DNA of 64,000 nt from Tillandsia leiboldiana (GCA_029204045.2 JAQNDB010000146.1:1-64000); one strand, 5' to 3'; shown: positions 1 to 12,666, counted from the first letter of the stretch. Translations and numbers: made by a program. Notes: generated by a model from the sequence alone, not told the origin.

Positions 1-895
1 GTATGGCCCGTCGGTTTAGTTGGTCCGACGTGTCGGGTATTACAGATTGAGGGTGTCAGGTGCTGCACACAGTTGCCTCCTGGAGGGTGGTTGCTCCGGT
101 TGTCTTCACGGTTTGTTTTATTATATTCTCCTGCTCTACTATTTTTGCGTCCTGACACCACTTCGTGACAGGGTTCAGACGGGGGGAGGTAGGCGGTGGT
201 GAGGACGGGGACACGCGAGCAGCTGGGTCGCTGGGACCCTGGACTGTATTTCTTCTTCATTCTCGTTTTTCATTGCATTGTAGTTATGTGAGAGGTTCGC
301 GATACCCTCGTGGGGTCGGCGTGGATGTCGGTACGGGTTGAATTTAGTGCCCTTGTGCGTACTTTTTCTTTTATTTCTATTGGACATGAAATCACCAAGA
401 GGGCAGAAAGCCAAAAGAAAAGATTGCGAAAAACCGTTTTTAAAATCTAAGTGTCGTGGGGCACTGGTTTCAAAAACCTGGAATTTATGGATTGCGAAAG
501 GGGATTTCAAAACTGGTGTCGGTGGGCACGTTTTCAAACCTTGTGGATTTTGCTGATTTCGAAAATGGCTTTCAAAACGTAAGCGCCGGGTAGGCGCCTT
601 TCAAAACTGTGGATTATCCTTTCCAAATTGATCGGCCATATGTTCTTCTTTTATTAGTTTAGAATGTAATTGTTGTGATTGATGGTTGTGTAAGTTGGAA
701 CGTACTGGACGCTACGCCGTGCACGTACAGGGGAGACTCTGTCCGTTTGCAGAGTGATCTGTATGTGTGGCGGGTCTGGCACGTGCCGGGGAAGGGAGGG
801 GTTCTCTTTTAAACAAAAAAAAAAAAAAAATTTACACGTCAAATATTCGACTTTTAATGAATGTTTCCGCTAAAACAAACCCCCGGGGAGTGACA
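1..895 (+). repeat. LARD-1 5' LTR, 3'-terminal part
   Basis: This stretch aligns to 6060-6963, the end of the 3' LTR of the same element, and ends in the shared gypsy-type terminus (CGGGG...TGACA). The two copies differ mostly by single-base insertions and deletions rather than substitutions, which is unusual for old LTR pairs and hints at poor base quality here. Short open frames inside it are not genes. Confidence 0.85.
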
Positions 896-902
896 GATTA
901 AA

Positions 903-913
903 TGGTATCAGAG
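903..913 (+). promoter_or_regulatory. LARD-1 primer-binding site (tRNA-iMet)
   Basis: TGGTATCAGAG lies 7 bases after the LTR end. It is complementary to the 3' end of plant initiator methionine tRNA, the usual primer for minus-strand synthesis in gypsy and copia elements. Confidence 0.85.
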
Positions 914-1110
914 AGTTCTTTCAATCACAACAGTAGTGCCGACATCCGCGGGAACACCTCACTTGCCTACACATGAATGAAATGGGTAGGGCATAGGACT
1001 GTAGAACGTGAGTGACCGAGGGAGGGGGGGGGGAATGTTGAGCCTTTCTCTCACTTTATGGTTGTTGTTAGTAGGGTAGCGGGAAGTTGACTCTGTGATG
1101 TGTGACAGAC

Positions 1111-1185
1111 ATGGCCCGTACTAGATCATCGGCCGGGGACGCGGTCAGTGTCCGGCACATCGACAGAGATACCACACTTAGCTAG
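1111..1185 (+). pseudogene. gag start remnant of LARD-1
   Basis: An ATG at 1111 opens a 24-codon frame beginning MARTRSSAGD and then stops. The same ten residues start the stub upstream of the LARD-2 gag (ATG at 30471). They resemble the first residues of the Gypsy-D Gag (MVRTRASAGD at 51697). The rest of gag is missing from this copy. It is useful mainly as a marker that LARD-1, LARD-2 and Gypsy-D share an ancestor. Confidence 0.6.
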
Positions 1186-2899
1186 CGAAGGAATGAATTG
1201 AATAAGGCATAGAAGCGTAGAACGCGAGTGATCGGGGGGAGCGGGGGAAAAGTATATGTCCCGTTTTCTCGATAGTTGGTTAAGTGCTATACTAGCGGAG
1301 TCTAGAACTGACTTGTTGGGGTGTGTGTGAGTACGGGTTAAGTTTTGTTTTCGTTTAGCTCGGTTGTCGCGTTTGTGTAGTCGTGTTGTTTGGGATCGTG
1401 TAGTAGTGTTGTGTGGGGGTCTTGGGATTTCCCCCTGGGGTCGAGAAAAGAGACCACTGGGACTAGCAAATCGTGTTCGTTTGGGCTTGATTTCTTTCCT
1501 TTTTTGAGCGGACCTAGAGCTTAAATACTCTAGTTGGGAATGTGATCGTTGGCCTGGGGGTATGCGCAGCTAGGCTCAGTGTATGGTGCTGGAAGGGCAA
1601 TGGTTTGGGACCGAGCGGTAGAGGTTAATCAGAGTGTCGCACCCCTGGGTGCCAAGACGGAAGTAGGACGTGTTCGCGGTTTTGTCGCCAGCTCCCCATG
1701 ACCAAGGCATAGTCTTGAGGTTGGTGGGTTGCGAGTTTGTGATTGTGAAGCAGTACAGATCACGAGGGGCGCAAGGCCAATGGGAAGCGCAAGTCGGATA
1801 TGTTTGGCCACTTTTCCATGTATTGGACCCTGGCGTATTTAAGTTTCGGGGGATGAAACTCTTTTAAGGTGTGAGTGATGTAGCACTCGAGAAGTCTAGT
1901 GTGCTCGGCGGGCCGAGGAAAGCAGATCTAACCTTAGCGATTTGCATACCGGTGCGTGAATTGCACAGTTTCCGATGCACAAACCTCCGCCTTTCCGATC
2001 CGCTACCTGGGTATTTGGTTAGGAACGAACCCTAGATGACTTGTGTTCACAAGGAGAGCGTAGGGTATTGGCATAGTGGTTTGGAGCTCAGGTGTGTTTC
2101 ACACAGTTGAGTCTCGTTGTTTCGTTATTAGTCGTACGCACTCTGGTTTTTGGGATCGTGTTAGTGCGGGTTAGCCGCGGTCGTGGTTTTCGGCTGTGGG
2201 CTATGTTTCAATGGAGCCAGAGGGCTCGGATCAGTTACGGTGGTTAACAGTTAATCACTGTTCTCTTCGTAATCGTCCAGCTGATGGCATAGCAGTAGAT
2301 GAACTGCTATTATTGCACTAGCCTCACAGTTTGCTAGAGGTTGAACAAGTTGCTGACCCTTCAGTGTGTCCCCGTGTCTTAATTCGTTGGCCTATGGGCC
2401 CGATGGTAACCCTGTTTGGGACGGATGCAAATTCCCCACTTTTGCACAGGTTTTGTGGATCGACGTGGTGACTCGCCTATGTGTTAATCAGGGCGATGTT
2501 TGTGACCACAAGGCGGTAGTAATCCTTGATAAAAGTTATGGTTTCTGGCACTGAGATTGTGTTGGGAAGTATGTGATATACCTTCTGGTGGGCGTTGCGT
2601 CCCCAACTTGTGTGTCGGCGGACAAACCTTTGGTATTCCGCTGTTCTTTGGGTAAGCGACGTGGCGCAGGCAACGGCGACGGTCGAAAGAACTGAGGAAA
2701 TACCCATGCCCTGTAATGAGGAAGTATCAGATTGGGTCTAAATTAGTAACCTTAGAGGTGTAGATACCTTGCGCTGACTTGTAGCCCGATTAAGCTTTCT
2801 GAGCAGTTTCATAGAGTATGACTTCAGGCTGTAAGCTCCGGGAATGAAACTTTTTTTAAGTTGTAAGTTTCGGGACGAAATTCTTTTAGTTGTAAGTGA

Positions 2900-5800
2900 T
2901 GAAAGACTCAAAATATTTTATTTTAATAAATAGATTAAAAGCAGAATCGTAGTCGATTTCGGGTTCAAAAGACCTACGTTGATTTATTTAGTCAATTGCC
3001 AGTGTGCGAGTTGCACGATTTACGAGACAAAAAGGTATTTCCAATCGGACATGATCTGGAAATCCGAGTTGACCGTTGCGATCGTCTCGTCGAACTGAGC
3101 GAGATTCATATTCAGCACTTTTCGATCTGCGGTCGGATCTTCCAGAATTCACTAAGAAGTGGGAGAATCTCGCGACCAATGTAACAGTGTCTCTGCGCAC
3201 AGTGCACTTAGTGAGTTACTGTAGATGAACAGTAACCCTGGTTTTCGAGACCCCGACGAATATAATATTGACTAATTCAATGTTCGGAATCCGAATATAG
3301 TGACCAGGTAGTCATTTCGAACGTTTCGTCATTCTGGACACAATGGCACTGACGGAAATTCTGTTTGACGACTCTGGAATCTCGAAAAGCGCGAAAACTG
3401 TATTTTGACACAGTTATTATGGACCGAGATTTTATCCGGGCAGCTTCGCGAAAATCAGAGATCGCTACCTGATAGTCTCGTCGAGCCGGACGTCGTGGCG
3501 GTGTCCATTTTTCAGTTTGACAACTCGGTGTCTCGAAAAGCGTAAATATACTGAAAAACGTGATAAATTACGCGGAAACCCTATAGTTTGTGCCTCGAAA
3601 ACCGTGCAAGTGCTTGGTGAGGGACCTAAGTGTGAATATGAGCTGCTGGGAGGACTGATCTTCTAATATCAAGAGATGGAGGGTTTAAATGCAAAGGCAT
3701 AACTCTAATATATACACATATGAGGTTAGGTTTCCATTATCCCTAAGCTCGTAGCTGCTGCCCCAGCCGCACCTCCCAACTTCTTCCACCCTCTCTACCG
3801 CACTCCACGGAGGTCGCGCACCGGCCCGCCGCCACCCCCGTCGCCGGTGAAGAAAAGAATCAAGAAACCCTTCATCTCGGGTTGGAAAGGAAGGGGTGCT
3901 CACCGAGGGTCTGGGGGTTCCCTAGCGTCCTCGGAGATCCCCTGTATGGTCGAGGCCGAGCTGAAGTGAACCGAGGTCTGGCACCGCCGTGCGCCGCCGC
4001 GGGAAGAAGCTTTTCTTCTTGTATTCCGGCGAGGTAAGTGGTTGAATGCTACTTATTACCAAAAATGGCCTAGGGACCCTCCTTTTCCTCTTCTGACCTC
4101 GTAAGGATCATGCTGGTGCAGCCTGAGCCCTTGGCGCCGTCCCTGTTGCCGGCGGAAGCATTAGGTCGCCGGAAGAAAATAGTTTCCGACGAAACTCGGT
4201 TCCTCACTTCTTTAGCGAGTTGAAAACACGATCGGTACCGTTGATCCTCATCTCCTCATCGACTGCAACTCACCTGCGAAGTTTTGAGGAAGATCGCGAG
4301 TGACCACGCCGTACGGGGATGCCCTAGAACCGGCCTCTTGTGCACTTCGCCGGAATCCACCCAACCGGCGCCGCCGCTCACTGGGGTCGCCGGCCACCGC
4401 CACCAGAAGACTCCTTGCACCGAGAGGGACCTTTTGGTCCAAGTCCCACCGGCCAGAACCCAGCCGGCCGTAATCCGCCATTAAGCTCCCCCGAGCTTGG
4501 CCGAGCCCGCCACCGCGCGCCGCCGGCGTTGTTCCACGCGGGTAAGTTGTCCAATGTGATGATATTGGTCATAGGACTTTTCAAAACCAATGCATGTGGA
4601 TATTAACGTGGGACTTCCTTTCTCAGTAATTGCACCCTTAAGGCAATCCGAGCACCTACCGCCGGCCGCCGTCGCCGCATCTAGTCGCGGCCAACCACCC
4701 AGGTAAGGTCTCGTGGTCGAGGGCATCGCTTTCATGCCTTTGCATGGGCTCAAGGAACCCTTCTCATAAACTTCCCATTTGTTTGCTCTATAGGTGGCCG
4801 TAGAGCTCGGATTCCAGCCGATCGCCGCCCGGGGTCGCCGGCGTTGGGTCGGGAAGTGACCGAGCCACCCCCGTGAGCACTCTCCTATGCTACTGGCCTC
4901 TGCTCAAGCCTAGGGCCCGAGCCGATCAAGATTCGGCCAAACCGAGCTCTAGCTTGGTTGGAGTTTCATCACCTTGCTCCGGCGAACTTCCCGGCCGGCC
5001 TCCGACGCGCGCAAGGTGAGCCCCCATTATCCTCAGTCCCTACTGTATACCATGCTCCAGTTAGATCACTTGCAGATCAAGTATATATTAAGTCGCAACA
5101 TACTAATTTGGAGCCCTTGTGTTTTTGGGCCAACTTGTAAATGGGCCTGGTCTCGGCCCAATATTGCGAGCACGGCCTCCGTCTCGTCGTAACAAATGTG
5201 CTGAAAGTTACGGCGCAGCTTTTGGACTCCCGGATTTTGAGAACGAGTCGAAACATCGGATTAATGCAATAACTTTATGCAAATTAAAAATACATTTGGA
5301 CTAAAATGCGATTCGGACTTGCTGGCTGTCCTTAGACAGCGTTTACACGCCTACTAGGCATCTTGTTAGAGTTCAGTAGGTCCTCATTGATCGAGAGTTA
5401 GATTCTGTGCGGTAAATCGGCAATATTGCCCCGTATAAACACTCCGTTACTGTCGTGTCGTCAGGACGGGTATATGTGAGTCTAGTTCTGACTACAGTCT
5501 CTGTTCAGGGCCCAGCAGTTCAGCACCAGCCTCCTGGTAGTCTAGCGGGAGTTCGGGATCGGCCTTCATTCAGGTGGGTTTTATTTTCTTGGTCCTAGCA
5601 TCTAACTCTATCATATTGGACGGGGTCAATTCTAAGCATACTGGGGTTAAATATTGATGGGTGATGGCTTATGCATGTTAATGGGTTTCGTCATAATGTT
5701 TAGCGTCGGTTTTCCGACGGTCGTTTTCCTTTTGATTATACATGATAGCGGGTTACTTTCGATCGCATATGTTACGGTTTTACTTTGAGCATACCTGTTG

Positions 5801-6963
5801 CCGTTTTACTTTTGGTATATATATTATGATGCTGACATGATGATGGTTATGGTTACTTGGCTCGAGGCTGTCACACGCGCACCCGCGGTTTGGCCACCGC
5901 AAAGGGTGCGCTTTTCCGGGAAAAGTGGTCTATGACCCGTGTATACCCACGAGGTGACGTAGTGGGGCCCCTTATTAGTGGTGGGGTTGAGACGCCGAGG
6001 TGCGAGCGGTGCGACCCGTCGGTTTAGTTGTCCGGCGTGGTCGGGTTTCTGCAGGTACGGTATGGACCGTCGGTTTAGTTGTCCGACGTGTCCGGGTATT
6101 ACAGGATGCAGGTGTACAGGTTGCCTTTCCTCCTTGGGAGGGTGGTTGCTCCGGTTGTCTTCACGGTTTGTTTTATTATATTCTCCTGCTCTACTATTTT
6201 TGCGTCACTGACATCCCACTTCGTGACAGGGTTCAGACGGGGGAGAGGTAGGCGGTGGTGAGGACGGGACAGGAGCAGCTGGGTCGCTGGGGACCCTGGA
6301 CTGTATTTCTTCTTTCATTCTCGTTTTTCATTGCATTGTAGTTATGTGAGAGGTTCGCGATACCCTCGTGGGGTCGGCGTGGATGTCGGTACGGGTTGCA
6401 TTTAGTGCCCCTTGTGCGTTACTTTTTCTTTTATTTCTATTGGCCATTTGAAAATCAAGAGGGCAGAAGCCAAAGAAAAGATTGCGAAAACCGTTTTTAA
6501 AATCTAAGTGTCGTGTGGGCACTGGTTTCAAAACCCTGTGAATTTATGGATTGCGAAAGGGATTTCAAAACTTGGTGTCGGGTGGGCACCGTTTTCAAAC
6601 CTTGTGGATTTATGCTGATTTCGAAACTGGCTTTCAAAACGTAAGCGCCGGGTAGGCGCTCTTTCAAAACTGTGGATTTATCCTTTCCAAATTGATCGGC
6701 CATATGTTCTTCTTTTATTAGTTTAGAATGCTAATTGTTGTGATTGATTGGTTGTGTAAGTTGGAACATGTACTGGACGCTACGCCGTGCACGTACAGGG
6801 GAGACTCTGTCCGTTTGCAGAGTGATCCTGTATGTGTGGCGGGTCTGGGCACGTGCCGGGGAAGAGGGGTTCTCTTTTAAACAAAAAAAAAAAAAAAATT
6901 ACACGTCAAATATTCGACTTTTAATGAATCGTTTCCGCTAAAACAAACCCCCGGGGCGTGACA
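2900..6963 (+). repeat. LARD-1 3' LTR (about 4.06 kb)
   Basis: It starts TGAAAGACTC after a purine-rich tract and ends GGGGCGTGACA at 6963. It is the diverged counterpart of the 4365 bp LTRs of LARD-2. A TATA-like run lies at about 3707-3717. Downstream, GC-rich blocks alternate with AT-richer stretches bounded by splice-like signals: donor-like GT at 4034, 4542, 4703 and 5016, and acceptor-like AG at 4626 and 4793. Open frames inside it are GC-driven and not conserved as protein. Confidence 0.85.
3707..3717 (+). promoter_or_regulatory. TATA-like box in LARD-1 3' LTR
   Basis: A TATATACACAT run sits just before the GC-rich part of the LTR. The LARD-2 LTRs have a TATATATA run at the equivalent place (minus strand, near 27308-27320 and 34218-34230). 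If this is the promoter, about 3 kb of transcribed LTR follows it. Confidence 0.5.
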
Positions 6964-6986
6964 GTTCTTTATAAAACCCTAGCCGC

Positions 6987-7136
6987 GATCCGGATCAGAC
7001 CATGCTTGCGATCCGGATCGGCTACCCGCAGTGAGAAACTGCGTTCGGGATCCGGATCGGCAGGACCAATCCGGATCGTCAGCCCGCAGAAGAATACCTG
7101 CGTTCGGGATCCGGATCATCTTGCCCGATCCGGATC
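6987..7136 (-). promoter_or_regulatory. GATCCGGATC palindrome cluster and TATA of Copia-C
   Basis: Several GATCCGGATC palindromes or close variants lie between pol and the lost env-like gene. They are followed on the minus strand by a TTTATAAAG box at 6967-6975. The arrangement matches 44533-44702 in Copia-A. The LARD-1 insertion lies directly beyond the TATA box, so this promoter-like block is separated from its gene. Confidence 0.6.
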
Positions 7137-8076
7137 GGCTCCAACTTTTTCTTTAGAAAATTTCAGAGAAATTCAAGAAAAACCAGAAAAAGATTGTAAG
7201 CACAGATGTGTATCAACTTTAAACAAAAATCATCGTTTCATACAACAAGAATTAGATTATGCCAAATCTATCAATAATATCCAAAAATGAAACGAGAATT
7301 TACAAAAATTAAATCCCTTAAAGTTGAACACCTTCAATTACATCTAACTTGATCTTATGAGTAATGCCTTTATCAAATCATCAATTCAGTAAAAAAAATG
7401 AAATACAAAGATCAATAGATGTTTGAAATCCCAAATATAGTAGATAATGTATCTAGACAATCTGTTGAAGAGAGTGGCTCTTTGAGCATCTTTCTTTAAA
7501 AACCCACCTTATACCAACCTTGAAATTGACGGAGTCAAGTATTTCAACATGCATTTTACTTAATCAAAATTTGAACAACCATGCTTGGTATACATGTGGT
7601 AGCTGCACACAATACTCGGACGACCGAGGTGGTAGCTCTTTTCCTCCATGTGGTGGTAGTTTTCACACTCCTCATTGGGATGTAACTCTTTCCACATCTT
7701 TTGAGCATTTTACTTTTTCTATGACTTCCCCCTCAATTGGCTATCAATTATTTAAGATATAAAGTATTCAACCAAAAATTGATCTCGATTTCATACTCGA
7801 CTAAGCAGTCAAATAAGATAATGACTATACCAAGAGATCATTGAGAGAGAGAAATTGACTTTGATCACTGAGAAGATGATTTAATTAACATAAATGATCA
7901 TTGCAATAGTGAAATATTATGATGGCAAAAGCATAATAAATTTCTAAATGTGCGAAAAGATGCAATTAAAGTCAATTATGATCTATGCTCAATTAATGTC
8001 CTATGTACAAACATAGATAATGAACAAAACAAAACAAAATACAAAACCTATCCTAAGCAAAGGTTTCAAAAAGAAG
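7137..8076 (-). other. Copia-C pol to env-like intergenic region
   Basis: AT-rich, non-coding, and colinear with 43593-44532 of Copia-A. It contains a GAGGGGGA-type purine tract on the minus strand near 7728-7735, one of several polypurine tracts found inside this family. I see no convincing gene. Confidence 0.6.
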
Positions 8077-10635
8077 TTATTTCAAGGAAAGCATTCCAAT
8101 TGCTTTTCGTAAATGAATAAAACGTTTTAGATCCAAAGGTTTTGTTAGAATGTCAGCTAATTGATTCTCAGTCGAAATATATGAAAGTTGAAGAGTATTT
8201 GATTCAACTAGCTCTCTCAGAAAATGATATCTAAGCTCAATATTTTTTGTTCTAGAGTGCAACACAGGGTTTTTAGAAATGTTAATTGCACTTGTGTTGT
8301 CACAAAGAATTGTTACCGAAGATGCTGAAATGCGGAAGTCGCTCAATACGCCTTTTCATCCAAATGAGTTGAGTTGAGCAACTTCCAGCTGAAATGTATT
8401 CCGCTTCGGCAGTCGAGAGTGCTATGCAGTTCTGCTTTTTACTGTGCCATGCAACAAGGCAATGGCCAAGATAGAAGCATGCACCACTCGTGCTTTTCCG
8501 ATCATCCACTGAACCTGCCCAATCGGCATCTGAGTATCCAACAATATCCAAACTTGTTCCCATAGGATGCCAAATTCCGAAATTAATTGATCCTTTGATA
8601 TACCGGATGATCCTTTTCACCGCTTTCAGGTGAACCTCCTTTGGTGCTGATTGGTATCTCGCGCAAATCCCAACACCAAAAGATATATCCGGGCGACTAG
8701 CCGTGAGGTAAAGTAAGACTTCCAATCATACTTCGATACAGTTTCTCGTCTACATTCTCACTATGTGATTTCACTTCCAAGTCCCTTGTGGCTAGTTCCC
8801 ATTAGAGTCGGAAAATCTTTACAATTTTCGAGATCAAACTTTTTGACCAACTCCATTGCATACTTGGATTGACTCAAGTGAATACTTCATCATTTTGTTT
8901 AATTCGCAATCCAAGGAAATAAGTCAATTCGCCCCATCATGGACATCTCAAATTCGCTTTCCATGGTCTCCGCGAATTTAGAAGCATCATTATCTCTTGT
9001 TGCGCCAAATACAATGTCATCGACATAGATTTGTGCTACAATGAAATTGCTTTGATAATGCTTCACAAAGAGAGTCCTATCAGCTCCCCCTCGAGTATAG
9101 CCCTTCTCCAAAAGGTGCTTTGTTTAACCTTTCGTACCATGCTCGCGGTGCTTGTTTCAGACCGTAAAGAGCCTTTTCAAACGAAAAACATGGTTAGGTT
9201 GTTTATGATCTACAAAACTTTTCGGTTGAGCCACATAAACTTCCTCATTTAAAAACCCATGTAGAAATGCGCTCTTAACGTCCATTTGAAATAATTTGAT
9301 TTTAAAATGACAAGCAATAGCAAATAGTATACGAATGGACTCGAGTCTAGCTACAGGGGCGAATGTTTCGTCAAAGTCTATACCTTCTACTTGAGAGTAG
9401 CCTTGAGCAACTAATCGTGCCTTGTTCCTGATGATAGTACCATCCTCATTTTTCTTGTTCTTGAAGATCCATTTGGTACCTATCACATTGTGTTGCTTTG
9501 GAGGCTTCGTTAATTCCCAGACTTTGTTTCGCTCAAATTGATGGAGCTCTTCCTGCATTGCTTTAATCCAGTAGTCATCCTGAAGAGCTTCATCTATGTT
9601 CTTTGGTTCGATTAAATATACGTAGCAAGCGAATCCACAAACCAACTGCCTCCGAGTTCTGACTCCTTCTTGTGGATCTCCAATAATATTCGATTCCGGA
9701 TGATCCTTGGAGATCGTAACGTTTGTTGAAACGGAGTACTCGGAGATACATGAGATGATTCCTGCACATCAGATAAACTTGAAGAACCATTAGATGCATC
9801 ATTAATATTGGAAGTATTATTATGAGAAGATGCATTAGCAGGAGAATCATCATCTAGAGAGATATCGAGGGTAGATTTTCCAGATCCAAAGTGAAAAGCT
9901 TCATCTACTTTAACATTTATAGATTCTACGATCGTCTTAGATTCAATGTTAAATACTCGATATGCTCTGCTATTCGTAGAATAACCCAAAAAGATCCCTT
10001 CATCACTTCGAGAGTCGAACTTTCCAAGTTTTTCACGGTCACGTAAAATGTAACATCGACTCCCGAAGACACGAAAATATTTGATGTTGGGTTTTCTACT
10101 AAACCACAGCTCATATGGTGTATTTAAAGTTCCTGGGCGCAAGTAAACTCTATTAATGACAAAGACAGCGGTGTTCACGGCTTCAGCCCAAAAATGTAGC
10201 GGTAAATTCCGGCTATGAAGCATCACACGCGCCATTTCTTGAACAACCCTGTTCTTGCGCTCAACAACACCATTCTGCTGAGGTGTATAGGGTGCCGAGA
10301 ATTCATGTTTAATGCCATTTGAAGTGCAAAAAATCAATAAATTTTGAATTTATGAATTCTCCACCTCTATCATTTCTAACACGAATGATCTTTTCATTCT
10401 TTTCAATCATAATACGATGGCAAATCTCATGAAAAGAGTCAAACGTATCAGCTTTCTCTTTTAAAATGCTACCCAAGAAAACCGAGGAGAAATCATCAAC
10501 CAATAAAAAAATGTACCATTTACCTCCTAAAGATGGTTGACGGGTCGGCCAAAAGAAAAAGAAGAAAAGAAAGTAGTATACATAAACTACACAAGATTTA
10601 ATCGAAGAAGGATTAAAGACAAGGAGGGGTTTCAC
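8077..10635 (-). pseudogene. Copia-C pol (integrase core, RT, RNase H), frameshifted
   Basis: The protein pieces, in order from 10635 down, are: integrase core (DRGGEF region, then PQQNGVVERKN), a linker, the RT start (NKVWELTKPP, TKWIFKNKK), the RT active site YVDD near 9020, and copia RNase H (SDADWAG, STAEAEY) ending at a stop at 8077. Comparison with the intact copy at 41046-43592 shows several one-base indels, for example near 8350, 8715, 8895, 8930, 9125 and 9170, which split the frame into at least seven pieces. As in the other two copies, protease and the integrase HHCC zinc-binding domain are absent. It cannot make a full polyprotein unless the indels are sequencing errors, which is a real possibility here. 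Confidence 0.85.
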
Positions 10636-12633
10636 CTTTGCATACCCAAACCTTTTGAGTTTTGGAGTATGTTGGCAATGGTTGAGAAGTTTTCCTTGAT
10701 GAAGACGTCTTGCAAGATTGGTCTTTTTCTTTTGTCATCGTCTTGTTTGAAGTACTACCAATGTCCTTTTCTTTAGGAAAATCCTTCTTTGAATTCCATG
10801 GAGTGAACTTATTGGTAGCAGTTGCAAGATATGGTTGATTTGATCTTTGAGCTCCAATCTTGCGATTTCTTCCAATGTGCCCTGCAGAATTACAACGAAA
10901 ACATACCTTTGTGTTTGACGATTCTGAAGAGATGAAGTAGGTTTGTTGTCGTTAGTTGTCATGATTTCCGGTGTCGGAGGAGGAGATACCGACTGAGGCA
11001 CAAAGACTGTCCCAACCGAACTAAAATTGTCTTCAGTTCGATTGTATCCGAGGCCGAACTTGTTTATTTGACCAAGACCAAGAAGTTTATCCAACTTACT
11101 CCTTCCTAAAGAAAATTGCTGTAAGTCATCCTTGAGTTGGCAAATGGTCTCTGTCATTTCCAATTTTCCCGTCGGGCCTCGCCGTAGAGCTTCAAGAAAT
11201 AGTTCGCTTTGTTCACCATATCTATATAGTTCTTCTCGAGTTGCTCATTGGACTCTTGAAGGGAAAACATTTCTTTTATTCAGTTTATCCCTTTCCACTT
11301 CAAGATCGGTCGAGAGAGAAGTTACCCTTTTTACTTCTTCTTCGAGATCCTGCAATCTCCCTCTCAACCCCTTGTTTTGCTTAGCCGGTTTCTTTAAATC
11401 CCGTAAAGATCTGTGATAGGCTAGAGCAAATTCTTCACCTTCCGAATCATCCAATTCGTTGTCCGTTGCATTCTTTTCAACAGTGGAGTTGGACATCGAC
11501 TCGGATGTACTTGCCATAAAGCACATGAAGGGTGAAGATACGGACGCGTGGAATGCGGTGGAGCTCTTTTTCTTCATCACTCGAAGACGACTCATTTGAC
11601 GTTGAGTTGTCATCCCAAGTGACGACTTGCATCGCCTTCTTCTTTGCCGGATACTTGTTAGGACACTCCGTTGCAATGTGGCCGTAGCCTCGACATTTGA
11701 AGCATTGTAGTTGTCCTTCTGAACTTTTCTTATCCTTTGAGAAGTTCTCTTGCTTTCTTGACATGTAACTTGAAGTACCCTTGCCTTTGTTCGACTTTCC
11801 GAAGGATGGAGATTTGCTTGAATTACCCCTCCGAAAGTTGCGGCGAAACTTCCTTGTCAAGAGAGCGAGCTGCTTCTCAAATTCCTCCATAGAAAGGTTC
11901 TCGTCATCGTCTGAGGAGGATGTATCCGCGTCTTCTTCCTTAGTTGTTTTCAACGCATAACCTGAAGACTTAGAAGTGGATGCCTTTCCAGAAGAATTGT
12001 TAGTAGTAAATGTCATTTCATAAGTTTGTAATGAACCAACTAATTCTTCTACACGTATTGTCGTCCGGGTGTTTAATAGTTTCAATGGCAGTAACCTTTG
12101 GGCGAAATCGTTCAGGAAGAGTTCTTAAGATCTTTCTTACAATCTTAAATTCTGGAATCTTCTCTCCCAGATTAGCACATGAGTTTACGATGTCTTGCAA
12201 TCGTGTATAGTAGTCCGTGAAAGATTCGTTTTCTGCCATTAAGATAGAGTCAAACTTGCTCGTAAGCATTTGCAGTTTCTGAATCTTCACGGGTTAGTTC
12301 CCTCATGTGTAACCTGAAGAACATCCCAGATTTCTTTCGCAGTCTCACATGCCGAGACGCGAGAGAATTCAGTTTGAGATAAGGCATTAAAGATAGCATT
12401 AATTCCCTTGCCATTGTAAGAAGATGAATCTAACTCTTCCTTGGTCCATTTCGACCTAGGTTTAAGGTGCGCACATCACCAATAAATTCAGTTGGATTAG
12501 ACCATCCTAATTCAATTGATTGCCACACCCGTTCGTCGATGGAAATTAAAAAGGCTTTCATCCGTACTTTCCAGTACGCATAATTTGTTCCATCGAAGAA
12601 CGGGGGTCGGTTGATGTTTCCACCTTCAACCAT
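10613..12633 (-). pseudogene. Copia-C gag, frameshifted
   Basis: It begins at an ATG at 12633 with the typical SIRE-type Gag start (NRPPFFDGTNYAYWKVRMK). It continues through the UBN2-like capsid region and the first zinc knuckle CFKCRGYGHIATEC to the second-knuckle region, ending at a stop at 10613-10615. The frame shifts near 12480, 12300, 12060, 11575 and 11200 relative to the intact 673-residue gag of Copia-B. Few substitutions separate the two, so the damage is mainly small indels. The 3' end overlaps the start of pol, as in the sister copies. Confidence 0.8.
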
Positions 12634-12652
12634 TGTTTACAACCCTATTCCC

Positions 12653-12664
12653 GCTCTGATACCA
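12653..12664 (-). promoter_or_regulatory. Copia-C primer-binding site (tRNA-iMet)
   Basis: On the minus strand the sequence is TGGTATCAGAGC, two bases inside the LTR end. It is complementary to initiator methionine tRNA. Confidence 0.85.
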
Positions 12665-12666
12665 CT

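Larger units (their letters stand above)
896..2899 (+). other. LARD-1 interior, largely non-coding
   Basis: About 2.0 kb between the LTRs. The part from about 1900 to 2899 matches, in inverse orientation, the non-coding half of the LARD-2 interior. The part from about 1190 to 1870 has no match in LARD-2, where the zinc-knuckle gag sits. Around 1846-1880 and 2835-2899 there are purine-rich stretches of the type AAGTTTCGGG..GAAACT, the polypurine-tract repeat of this family. I see no open frame worth calling apart from the gag stub at 1111. Confidence 0.65.
1..6963 (+). mobile_element. LARD-1: non-autonomous gypsy-type LTR element, left end outside window
   Basis: The element reads LTR (cut by the window edge), initiator-Met primer-binding site, about 2.0 kb of interior without a usable gene, then a 4.06 kb LTR. 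Its LTR ends and interior are related to the inverted LARD-2 at 23776-35050, but it is clearly more diverged. It lacks protease, RT, RNase H and integrase, so it can only have moved with proteins from another element. Its right end abuts Copia-C sequence at 6964. The missing half of Copia-C (env-like gene and 3' LTR) would be expected left of the window if LARD-1 inserted into it. The flanking bases at 6964-6968 (GTTCT) are therefore the predicted target duplication, which cannot be checked here. Confidence 0.85.

Noticed and set aside
175..537. 120-codon minus-strand frame in the LARD-1 5' LTR
   Set aside because: The same DNA in the 3' LTR and LARD-2 breaks it by indels. It is an LTR, not a gene.
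4248..4753. Overlapping frames of 66-90 codons in the LARD-1 LTR
   Set aside because: GC-rich LTR sequence open on both strands. They do not match LARD-2 as protein.
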